Shown here piece after piece: positions 8,521-16,336 of a stretch of 64,000 nt of DNA (positions are counted from its first letter, which is position 1; each line of letters begins with the position of its first letter). Source of the stretch: Saprospiraceae bacterium (GTDB lineage: Bacteria; Bacteroidota; Bacteroidia; Chitinophagales; Saprospiraceae); assembly GCA_020627535.1 (NCBI GenBank), contig JAHDGU010000012.1, positions 62,001 through 126,000 on the forward strand, given 5' to 3'. A program made the position numbers and the translations under genes. The notes under the pieces were generated by a model that saw only the letters and a list, made by a program, of their open reading frames with translations, ran no database searches and was not told the origin of the DNA.

Positions 8521-9087
8521 CTAGAGGTATATCAATCCTTCTGATTTTGATCCGATCACTTGACACTCGTTCTGAAGGAATCTTCGAGCAGTATACCAGC
8601 ACATACTTGCATCTAGTTCGTGCCAGTCTGCGGGCTTTCGCCCAAATGTCACTGAGCAAATCGTCTCCATCAATCCAATTGCCTCAATAAGAGAGTCTTT
8701 GGTTTTCTTCTTGATGCCGAGCAACTGCCGTACGTGGTGACTCGGGTAAGTCTCGATCCATGTACTATGTGGATGAGATTTGCATAGTTGTATCGCGCGT
8801 GCAGTCAATCCTCCCAGAAACATAGGCGACATGGCCCCCAATTCGCGGTCGCACTGCCGATACATATGATCCATGCCGTCGCCAAAGAATGCCTTTGGCA
8901 AGCTCAAGGGTGCATCAATCGCGACTACATTTGGACGACAGTCCGCAAGAAAATCCAAGACAAAGCGATCTGCATCCTGCTTGACTTCAGGCCTATGAAA
9001 GATCAATGACTCTCCGTCAGAGATAGAAATGACGGTCTTACCAGAAAATCTAGCCCCGTAATCTATGCCTATGATTTTTGTAATCAT
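8521..9087 (-). CDS. DUF429 domain protein (RNase H-like fold)
   Basis: The 188-residue protein opens with [18 protein letters not shown], an RNase H-like first strand with an acidic residue, followed by [11 protein letters not shown] (about 52-62), the [11 protein letters not shown] segment and [13 protein letters not shown]. These are the conserved blocks of DUF429, predicted to be nuclease-like but biochemically uncertain. A late [14 protein letters not shown] segment carries another conserved Asp. Its ATG overlaps the stop of the photolyase-like gene by 4 bp, so they form one minus-strand transcript. A DNA-repair link is only suggested by that context. Confidence 0.8.
   Translation of the reverse strand: MITKIIGIDYGARFSGKTVISISDGESLIFHRPEVKQDADRFVLDFLADCRPNVVAIDAPLSLPKAFFGDGMDHMYRQCDRELGAMSPMFLGGLTARAIQLCKSHPHSTWIETYPSHHVRQLLGIKKKTKDSLIEAIGLMETICSVTFGRKPADWHELDASMCWYTARRFLQNECQVIGSKSEGLIYL
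8632..8647 (-). repeat. GNRA hairpin motif copy
   Basis: On the minus strand ATTT-GGGC-GAAA-GCCC, inside the DUF429 gene and in its sense strand (codons for FGRKP). Confidence 0.65.
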
Positions 9088-10535
9088 AAATTGTTGCGGA
9101 CGGGATTAGTGAGTGTGCGGAGGATCCTGCGCGAATCTTGAATCACCTCTGGATCTGATTGCATATCCCAGAGGATCTGTCGAGCTCGTCTACCTGTCTC
9201 TTCGATATCAATGATGCGATGCGGATAGTCACGTCCGAGTTGAAATCCTGCAAACTGCTGATCGATTTGAGTCATGCGCCATGGCTCACGAGCAAATGGA
9301 GCTGGAAGGCCACGAAGCTCAGGGATCCATCGAGTGATGAAGCTAGCATCAGGGTCGTGATCAAGTGCTTGCTTGATCGGGTTGTAAACTCGGATGGTAT
9401 TGATGCCGGTAATGCCTGCCTGCATCTGAAACTGAGGATAATGTATCCCTGGCTCAAAATCAAGAAATAGTGCTCCAAGGTGCTCTACTCCTAGGCGCCA
9501 GTCCATCCACAAATGATTGCAAAGGAAAGAGACGAGCATAGCGCGCATCCGAAAGTTGATGTAGCCAGTCTCTTGTACGCAGCGCATCGTGGCATCCACG
9601 AGAGGGTATCCGGTGTTGCCGTCTTTCCATGCTTGGAGCTGTGTCTCATTGGTATTATAAGCTAGCTTGCGATATCCTCGATTGTAACTTCGAAATTCCA
9701 TGCTGCATTCCATCTCAAACTTTTGTATGAAATGGCAGTGCCATCTCAATCGACTTCCAAAGGCTCTCTCAGATCGCGACAATTTTCTGCTTGGCTCGTG
9801 CTCCAGAGCTTGGTAGACTTGCCTGATGCTCAGACAGCCCCATGCAAGATACGGACTGAGCCTTGAGCAATACTCTCTGCTTGTCAGTGGTTTGGAGATG
9901 TGTCGCTGATATTGATGGATCTCTCGCCGCAAAAATCCAGCCATGCGCTCCTGGGCGACGGACTCTCCTCCTACTTGGAAGACGTGATCAGCTCGGACAC
10001 TGAGATCGGCTGGAGGCAATGCTAGTTCTGAGAGTAGAGGTGACGAATAGCTTCGCCATTGGGACCAGTCTGGATGCTGTTGAGGCTGATCCATATATTG
10101 ATGCCAGTCAGATGTCCAGGTGGCTCTGTGGCGGCGTCCTCGCTGTACACCATTAGATTGATATTCGCGCCACTTGATACCAGCCGATTTGAAGTATACT
10201 TGGAGTGCTCGATCGCGTCTGTAGGTGATATCAAGACCAGTTTCTTCCATGCTATACACGGTTTCAATCTTACATTGGCTATGAAGAGTCTGAAAGACTA
10301 AGAGAGGATCAGCGTGAAAGACAAGTAGTCTCACACTCAAGTCACGGAGAGAACTTTGGAGTTCTTTTATACTCTCGAGCATGAAATTCTTTTGCCGAGC
10401 TGAGCGAGCTGGATGCTCCCAGAGCTTTGGCTCTACGATGGCTATAGCAATGGAAGCACGAGGATCCTCTATGCACGCTGCAGCTGCTGGATGATCAGCG
10501 GTGCGTAGATCTCTTTTGTACCATAGCACATTCAC
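9084..10535 (-). CDS. Cryptochrome/photolyase-family FAD protein
   Basis: The 483-residue protein has an N-terminal photolyase alpha/beta domain (NVLWYKRDLRTADHPA, about 2-17) and a C-terminal helical FAD domain with SPYLAWGCLSIRQVYQ, TGYPLVDATMRCVQETGYINFRMRAMLVSFL (given as about 330-360) and TGINTIRVYNPIKQ. These place it in the family, with blue-light DNA repair or light sensing as possible functions. Where classical CPD photolyases have a DxDLAxN...WQWVAG block, this protein has DFEPGIHYPQFQMQAG, so it belongs to a divergent subgroup and CPD repair should not be assumed. It overlaps DUF429 by 4 bp. Confidence 0.88.
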   Translation of the reverse strand: MNVLWYKRDLRTADHPAAAACIEDPRASIAIAIVEPKLWEHPARSARQKNFMLESIKELQSSLRDLSVRLLVFHADPLLVFQTLHSQCKIETVYSMEETGLDITYRRDRALQVYFKSAGIKWREYQSNGVQRGRRHRATWTSDWHQYMDQPQQHPDWSQWRSYSSPLLSELALPPADLSVRADHVFQVGGESVAQERMAGFLRREIHQYQRHISKPLTSREYCSRLSPYLAWGCLSIRQVYQALEHEPSRKLSRSERAFGSRLRWHCHFIQKFEMECSMEFRSYNRGYRKLAYNTNETQLQAWKDGNTGYPLVDATMRCVQETGYINFRMRAMLVSFLCNHLWMDWRLGVEHLGALFLDFEPGIHYPQFQMQAGITGINTIRVYNPIKQALDHDPDASFITRWIPELRGLPAPFAREPWRMTQIDQQFAGFQLGRDYPHRIIDIEETGRRARQILWDMQSDPEVIQDSRRILRTLTNPVRNNL

Positions 10536-10569
10536 CCTATGCTAACGAGCTTGAATATCCGAGGTTCAC

Positions 10570-12924
10570 TCAGGATACTTTACTCAGTATAGCTGTGCTC
10601 TTAGGGACTTCTGAGACAAGAGACTTAAAGCTGATCGGTGCTCTCAAGGCTTGGAGTCCACTAGCACCCGGCATATCCTCTAGCTGTAGCACTTCCACAC
10701 CCGATTTGAGGTACTCTATGGACTGGAGATATTCGAAGTATTCGAGATACTCTAGTTTTTCTTTTTCCTGACTGAAGACGACGGTAAGGTGGTCGGTCTT
10801 GGTGAGGCGCTCTCCATTGCCTCTTACAATGGCCTTGTCTATGCGCTTCTTGACGATCTCATAGCGGATATTGTAGGCTCCGTCTACATCAAATTTCTTC
10901 TCGTCTACGCGAAACTTGATAGACATTGGATTGTCATGACAAAGTATCAATGTTCGGATATCTAAGTCCATAGGGAGCTCAGATTTTAATTCCTTGAAGA
11001 GATTCTCCTGTTCGCAGCTTGTCATCAACTGCCAGAGTCTCAGATTTTTGAGATGAAACTCATGGAAGCTGCGATTTGGCTGTATAGATTGGCCCAAGTA
11101 TAAATTATACTCCACGCCGTCTGTCTTGTAAAACTCACAGTAATGTGGAAAAAACTTCTGTGCCTCATCTTGACGATCCATGAAGTAGTCTGCCAGACGT
11201 TCATTGATCATGGCGACAGAATCTTCAAACTTGCCTCGCTTGTCATAGACAATCCCAAGCTCAGGATCGAGAAGTCTGTCGTAGCTGCGCATGACATCTG
11301 AGTAGGCTGTCTCTTGACGCATCCAGTCAAAGATTGGATTGAGCTGTTGATTCATAAAGTCCATCAATGTCAGCTCATCTCCGGCAAGCAGCTCTTTTTT
11401 GAGTCCAGATTGATGATGCTCTATTTCATACTGCATCTGTCGGAAGACAGGGAGTGCATTGATACTGACGGCTTTTTCTAAGACTTTTTTGGCTGCTCTG
11501 AGCTGTGTGATGATATCAGATTGGATTGCAGAATTTCTGATGCTACTGCTACTCTTGATATCTGACTGGCCAAAGAGTGGATAGACATTTTTAAAGACGA
11601 TGTCTACATCTTTTGCTTTATTACTCACATACTCCTCTGCAGCTTCCATAAATCTCCATGATATGGAAGGGTGTAGAGAGGTATAATTCTGCTGAATGAC
11701 GGCTTCGAGTTCTGTCTGATGGTTTTCCTTGTAAGAAAACAATGCAAGCGCCAATATTGGCAAGAGAGGCTCGACCATGGTGTAGGTGATAGGAGAGATG
11801 ACATCTTTGTCCTTTGACATCAACTCCAGTATACCGATTGTCTCACTACCATAGATCAGTGGTATGAAGATCAAGCTCTTGTAACCCTTGTTCTGCAAGA
11901 AAGACATGAACTCAGGCGCTTCTTCTGGAAGCTCATCACCAATTTGCCAAGTGGCATAAGCTCTACCACCGAACAGGTCTTCGGAGCTATTCATACCACA
12001 GGCAGACTTCATGTACGTAGAGTCATTGCCATGTACCATATAGCTCTTCCAGCCTTGGCCTCTATGCTGACTCAATTTCATTGAACTCGAGTCATAGTGG
12101 GTAAGGCCGACTTTGAAGTTGTCGTCTCCGAGAAAAATAGAAATTGCCTCTGTGATGAGCTCGCGACTCTTGCGCTGGTCTAGTGCGCTTCTTTTGAGCA
12201 AGAAAGACTTCAGTCGATCCAGCGTCTCGTCCATCGTCACATCAAACATGTTGACGATAGTAAACCCTTCCATCACGAAGCTCTTGGGAGGAATCATCTC
12301 TTTCCAGAGGTCTATGTCTTCTGGATTTTTGAGCAGAAGGGCGATATCTTCTTGACTCAAGCCTTTAAACTCTGGTTTTGGCGTAAACTCGCAGAAGTCC
12401 GCATTGATGAACATCCGCAGGATGGTGGTCTTGCCATTTTTGAGAGGCACATCCAGGAAAAATGGACGCGTCATCTTGGTATTGATACCATAGTAAAAGC
12501 CGAGAATGAAGAGACATGCTTGGATGTAGAACATATCCTCTTTGGGCACGCGGACATTGAGACCTTTCTTTTCGTCTGCTGCTGCCAAGATATTTTGAAG
12601 TCTGACCGTCGGGAATATATATTGATCAGAGTAGGGCAATGTGATCGTCTTGATCTCATTGGTCTGCAGTAATTCTGAAAAAATTGGGAAGACTAGCTCC
12701 TTGAGATTTTCTTCATAGTCAAGGATGATGGACTCATCTACTATTCTCTCGTATAGCGGAGCTTCGTCAAAGAATCGTAGTTTTTCTTGCCATTCTGGAA
12801 TGGATTCATAGCCTTTTTTGGCACCTTCTTGTAGGAAGTACTCACGGAGTCGCGAAAAATTGAAATAGCTCTCAAAAGGCAACTCCTTTTCCAAATCATT
12901 TCTTAGAGGTACATTGACGATCAT
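10570..12924 (-). CDS. Large GAF-domain-type cytosolic protein of unknown function
   Basis: The 784-residue protein has no signal peptide or membrane span. Residues about 335-395 (KGYKSLIFIPLIYGSETIGILELMS) look like the last strands of a GAF sensor domain. N-terminal parts are helical and acidic, and the C-terminus carries a Glu/Tyr/Leu-rich helix (EKLEYLEYFEYLQSIEYL). No output domain (kinase, cyclase, helix-turn-helix) is visible. It stands alone on the minus strand. I recognise the general Bacteroidota architecture but cannot give a function. Confidence 0.75.
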   Translation of the reverse strand: MIVNVPLRNDLEKELPFESYFNFSRLREYFLQEGAKKGYESIPEWQEKLRFFDEAPLYERIVDESIILDYEENLKELVFPIFSELLQTNEIKTITLPYSDQYIFPTVRLQNILAAADEKKGLNVRVPKEDMFYIQACLFILGFYYGINTKMTRPFFLDVPLKNGKTTILRMFINADFCEFTPKPEFKGLSQEDIALLLKNPEDIDLWKEMIPPKSFVMEGFTIVNMFDVTMDETLDRLKSFLLKRSALDQRKSRELITEAISIFLGDDNFKVGLTHYDSSSMKLSQHRGQGWKSYMVHGNDSTYMKSACGMNSSEDLFGGRAYATWQIGDELPEEAPEFMSFLQNKGYKSLIFIPLIYGSETIGILELMSKDKDVISPITYTMVEPLLPILALALFSYKENHQTELEAVIQQNYTSLHPSISWRFMEAAEEYVSNKAKDVDIVFKNVYPLFGQSDIKSSSSIRNSAIQSDIITQLRAAKKVLEKAVSINALPVFRQMQYEIEHHQSGLKKELLAGDELTLMDFMNQQLNPIFDWMRQETAYSDVMRSYDRLLDPELGIVYDKRGKFEDSVAMINERLADYFMDRQDEAQKFFPHYCEFYKTDGVEYNLYLGQSIQPNRSFHEFHLKNLRLWQLMTSCEQENLFKELKSELPMDLDIRTLILCHDNPMSIKFRVDEKKFDVDGAYNIRYEIVKKRIDKAIVRGNGERLTKTDHLTVVFSQEKEKLEYLEYFEYLQSIEYLKSGVEVLQLEDMPGASGLQALRAPISFKSLVSEVPKSTAILSKVS

Positions 12925-13014
12925 GACAGTGGTCTTACGCGGAGGAACTACTCAAATATCGTTCCGACTGGATTGACATAAGATGAGAATAGACCAAGGG
13001 TTCAAAAAAGTCGA

Positions 13015-13022
13015 TAATTTCG
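13015..13022 (+). promoter_or_regulatory. Candidate -7 box of the PfkB-kinase promoter
   Basis: TAATTTCG is one base from TAnnTTTG and is 16 nt from the ATG. The extended string TAATTTCGCGG recurs at 38698, also just before a start codon, suggesting a shared promoter variant. Confidence 0.35.
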
Positions 13023-13037
13023 CGGCAAAATGTCGCT

Positions 13038-13946
13038 ATGAGTCTACTGAGTGTCGGTACTGTTGCTTTTGATACCATAATAACGCCCACTGCGAGAGCA
13101 GAGAGGGTGATTGGCGGAGCAGGATCTTATTCTGCTTGGGCAGCTTCTTTCTTCTCTACGCCTGTCAATCTGGTGTCAATAGTAGGAGATGACTTCCCAG
13201 CATCTGAGATCAATGAGATGGAATCTCGAGGTATCGAGACAGAAGGTATCGATCGAGTCTTGGGGAAAAAGTCATTCTTCTGGGAGGGAGAGTATCTCGC
13301 AGATTTTAACAGCCGTGAGACACATAAGACTGAGCTCAATGTCCTGGCAGATTTTGACCCTCAGCTTCCCGATTTCTACAAAGACTCAGAGTACGTGCTA
13401 CTTGCTAATCTGACCCCATCCATCCAAAAATCAGTCATCCAGCAGATGAATGAGCGCCCAAAGCTCATCGTGCTTGATACGATGAACTTCTGGATGGATG
13501 TAGCTCTCGACGAGCTCAAGGAAGTCATCAGTATGTGCGATGTCCTCACCATCAATGACGAGGAAGCAAGGCAACTCAGCGGTGTGCACTCACTTGCCAA
13601 CGCTGCTACTAAGATCCTGCAGATGGGACCGAAATACCTGATCATCAAGAAAGGAGAGCACGGAGCACTACTGTTCGCCAATGATGGCATCTTTTCCTGC
13701 CCTGCCATTCCGCTGCAGAAGATCACCGACCCTACAGGAGCAGGTGACTGTTTTGCAGGAGGATTCCTGGGATATATAGCTTCTCAGGGTGATACAAGCT
13801 TCCAGACGATCAAGCGTGCCATTGTCTATGGTTCAGTCGTGGCAAGCTTCTGTGTAGAGGAATTTAGCTTGGATCGTCTTAAGTCTCTCCAGCGTGATGA
13901 GGTGGAGAAGCGCTACGAGATGCTTCTCGGTATGATGAGAATCTAA
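13038..13946 (+). CDS. PfkB-family carbohydrate kinase
   Basis: This 302-residue ribokinase-fold kinase has the N-terminal VIGGAGSYSAWAASFF (the glycine pair of the PfkB N-motif, about 27-42) and the C-terminal signature TDPTGAGDCFAGGFLGY (about 234-250), whose Asp in GAGD is the catalytic base. It phosphorylates a sugar, nucleoside or sugar phosphate; the substrate cannot be read from sequence. It converges on rlmN with a 4 bp overlap of stop codons. Confidence 0.92.
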   Translation: MSLLSVGTVAFDTIITPTARAERVIGGAGSYSAWAASFFSTPVNLVSIVGDDFPASEINEMESRGIETEGIDRVLGKKSFFWEGEYLADFNSRETHKTELNVLADFDPQLPDFYKDSEYVLLANLTPSIQKSVIQQMNERPKLIVLDTMNFWMDVALDELKEVISMCDVLTINDEEARQLSGVHSLANAATKILQMGPKYLIIKKGEHGALLFANDGIFSCPAIPLQKITDPTGAGDCFAGGFLGYIASQGDTSFQTIKRAIVYGSVVASFCVEEFSLDRLKSLQRDEVEKRYEMLLGMMRI

Positions 13947-14983
13947 TCCTGATTAGCGAGTTGCCCACAGGCCGCATCGATGTCTTTACCTCGTGAGCGA
14001 CGGACAGTCACCATGACATTTTGATCTCTTAGCCTTCTGGAAAATGCATCTAGCTGATCTTCCTTGCTCTTTTGCCAATCAAAGACGGCCACGGTGTTGT
14101 ACTCAATAATATTGACCATGACAGGAAATCGCCTAGTCCACTTGACGAGCTCATCAGCATCTCGGAGCTGATCATTGAAGTCGCGCAGAGCGATGTACTC
14201 ATAGCTGATCTTAGTGTATAGTGAGGTGTAGAAGTAGCTGATGGCGTCCATCAGTGTCTCCAAATCATTGGATTGATTGATCTCCATGATCTCGTTCCTC
14301 TTCTTGTCATTAGCTGCATGCAGGCTCAAAGCAAGATTGATCTTGAGGCCTTCATCTGCCAATTTTTTGATCATCTTGGCGATGCCAGCCGTACTTACGG
14401 TGATCCGTCGCGGACTGATGCCATCATACCGCTGATCACAGAGTATCCTGATGCTACGCACCACAGGTGCGTAATTGAGCAAAGGTTCTCCCATACCCAT
14501 ATAGACGACATTGGTCAATCCTCTTCCATACTGTTTCTCACAGTGCTCATTGACGATATCGTACTGATCTACGATCTCCTGGGCCGTGAGATTGCGAAGT
14601 CTTCCCATGGTGCCAGTCGCACAAAACTTGCAACTGAGACTACAACCTACTTGACTAGATACACAGACTGTATATCTAGACTCGGACATCACAGGTATGA
14701 GTACTGCTTCGATTTTAAATCCATCATGCAATACCAGGCGAAATTTCATCGTCCCGTCGCTGCTCTTTTGGATCAAGTCTACCGCCACCCGCCGAATACA
14801 ATATGACTCATCTAGCGCTGTCCTGAGCTTCTTGGGCACATTTGCCATTTGGTCGAAAGACCCTACCCGTCCTTGCCATAGCCAGCGATGCACCTGTTCG
14901 GCTCTGAATGCCTGCGATCCCATCTCTACGATTGCATCTTTGAGCTCATCGAAGCTCAGGTCTCTTATGTCCTTTTTCTCCAC
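13943..14983 (-). CDS. rlmN: 23S rRNA (adenine2503-C2)/tRNA (adenine37-C2) methyltransferase RlmN
   Basis: This radical-SAM dual-specificity methyltransferase is 346 residues long, with the iron-sulfur motif CSLSCKFC (CX3CX2C, about 113-120) preceded by SSQVG, the SAM-binding YMGMGEPLLN, RITVSTAG and LALSLHAAND blocks, and the catalytic Cys in AACGQLA at the C-terminus (the partner Cys of the RlmN mechanism). The start is GTG at 14983, giving the expected helical N-terminal domain. Confidence 0.96.
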   Translation of the reverse strand: MEKKDIRDLSFDELKDAIVEMGSQAFRAEQVHRWLWQGRVGSFDQMANVPKKLRTALDESYCIRRVAVDLIQKSSDGTMKFRLVLHDGFKIEAVLIPVMSESRYTVCVSSQVGCSLSCKFCATGTMGRLRNLTAQEIVDQYDIVNEHCEKQYGRGLTNVVYMGMGEPLLNYAPVVRSIRILCDQRYDGISPRRITVSTAGIAKMIKKLADEGLKINLALSLHAANDKKRNEIMEINQSNDLETLMDAISYFYTSLYTKISYEYIALRDFNDQLRDADELVKWTRRFPVMVNIIEYNTVAVFDWQKSKEDQLDAFSRRLRDQNVMVTVRRSRGKDIDAACGQLANQD

Positions 14984-15103
14984 CTTGCAAAGGTACTGGA
15001 GATCCGGTCTTAGCGAGATTGTTCGGGAATTGGCACATTTTGTGTCTTACTGGTTCGTAGAGCAATAAATCTCCAATTGCTACATTAGTACTCAGAGCCT
15101 GAG

Positions 15104-16336
15104 ATGGTGGAAATTTATACACGCAAGTCATGGTGGAAAACTTTCCTTGCGATCGCAGCAGTCATTGTGGTCGTAGTGTCTCTCGTATACTCAAACTTCC
15201 TGGCCAATAATCTCAAGGAAACAGAGCGACAGAAGGTAGAGCTGTTTGCTGCCGCCATGAAAGAGCTCAATCAGCAGCGCAGTCCTCAAGATGGACTATC
15301 GCAAGCTGAGTACGCCGCAGTCAACGACTACATTCTCAATCACTCTGACTACGGACTGGGCATATTCGTTACAGAAATCAGCTCTGCCGATATTCCGATT
15401 ATACTGGTGGACGATGCTGGTGAGATCTCAGATGCTGTCAATTTTGGCCATCATGATGACGACATTGCCTATCTCGAAAAAGAGCTCAAGAAAATCAAGA
15501 AGGACGGTAATCCACCGATTCAAGGTGATCCAGGATATGCTGCTGAAATCTACTACAAGAATTCTCGTTTTCTTCCCTTTTTGACGTGGTTCCCGATCCT
15601 ACAAGTGCTTCTGCTGGCCACCTTCATCTTGGTGGGTTACATGGGCTTTAGCAGTAGTCGAAGGGCCGAACAAAATCGCGTATGGGTGGGAATGGCCAAG
15701 GAGACTGCTCATCAACTTGGCACACCGATCAGTGCTCTTATGGGATGGATTGAGCATCTCAAGTTTCTATTGGAGGAGGATCCTGATGAAGAGAAGGAGC
15801 TCATCGTACAGGAACTTACCAAAGATGTCGATCGACTGAAGTTGGTCGCAGACAGATTCTCTAAGATCGGCTCAGAACCAGAGATGGAAGTACTTCCGGT
15901 CGCGCAGCTTCTCAGGTCAGTGCAGGGCTATATGCAGTCTCGCACACCGCGCAAGGTCGAGCTGCAATTTCCTCGTGCCTACAAGGAAGATCTTTGTGTA
16001 AGAGCCAATGCACATCTGATCGAATGGGTCTTTGAAAATCTGATGCGTAATAGCATCGATGCGATGGACGGAAATGGTCAATTGAAGGCAGAAGTCTCAC
16101 TAGACAACGAGTATGTTTGCATCGACTTTTCTGATACCGGAAAAGGGATCCCAAGCTCCAAGTGGAAGACCGTATTTCAGCCTGGTTACACGACCAAGAA
16201 GCGTGGCTGGGGTCTAGGTCTTTCCTTGGCGAAGCGGATCGTAGAGATATATCATAAGGGAAAAATCTTTGTCAAGAAATCAGCACCTAATGAGGGTACG
16301 ACCATTCGTGTCAAGTTGCCAGAAGTTCAGGCCTAG
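15104..16336 (+). CDS. Membrane sensor histidine kinase (orphan)
   Basis: The 410-residue kinase has transmembrane helix 1 (about 12-31), an extracytoplasmic region (about 32-156), helix 2 (about 160-181), a HisKA dimerisation helix with phospho-acceptor His203 (KETAHQLGTPISALMG) and an HATPase domain with N-box (NLMRNSIDAMDG), G1 (DTGKGI) and G2 (GWGLGLSLAKRIVE) motifs. No response regulator is adjacent. The end of the gene overlaps the TonB receptor start by 47 bp, suggesting translational coupling and perhaps a shared signal. Confidence 0.93.
   Translation: MVEIYTRKSWWKTFLAIAAVIVVVVSLVYSNFLANNLKETERQKVELFAAAMKELNQQRSPQDGLSQAEYAAVNDYILNHSDYGLGIFVTEISSADIPIILVDDAGEISDAVNFGHHDDDIAYLEKELKKIKKDGNPPIQGDPGYAAEIYYKNSRFLPFLTWFPILQVLLLATFILVGYMGFSSSRRAEQNRVWVGMAKETAHQLGTPISALMGWIEHLKFLLEEDPDEEKELIVQELTKDVDRLKLVADRFSKIGSEPEMEVLPVAQLLRSVQGYMQSRTPRKVELQFPRAYKEDLCVRANAHLIEWVFENLMRNSIDAMDGNGQLKAEVSLDNEYVCIDFSDTGKGIPSSKWKTVFQPGYTTKKRGWGLGLSLAKRIVEIYHKGKIFVKKSAPNEGTTIRVKLPEVQA

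Noticed and set aside
8882-8901. GCCAAAG/CTTTGGC hairpin in the DUF429 gene
   Set aside because: A single coding hairpin without the TTT-stem-GNRA pattern or any other copy; likely chance.
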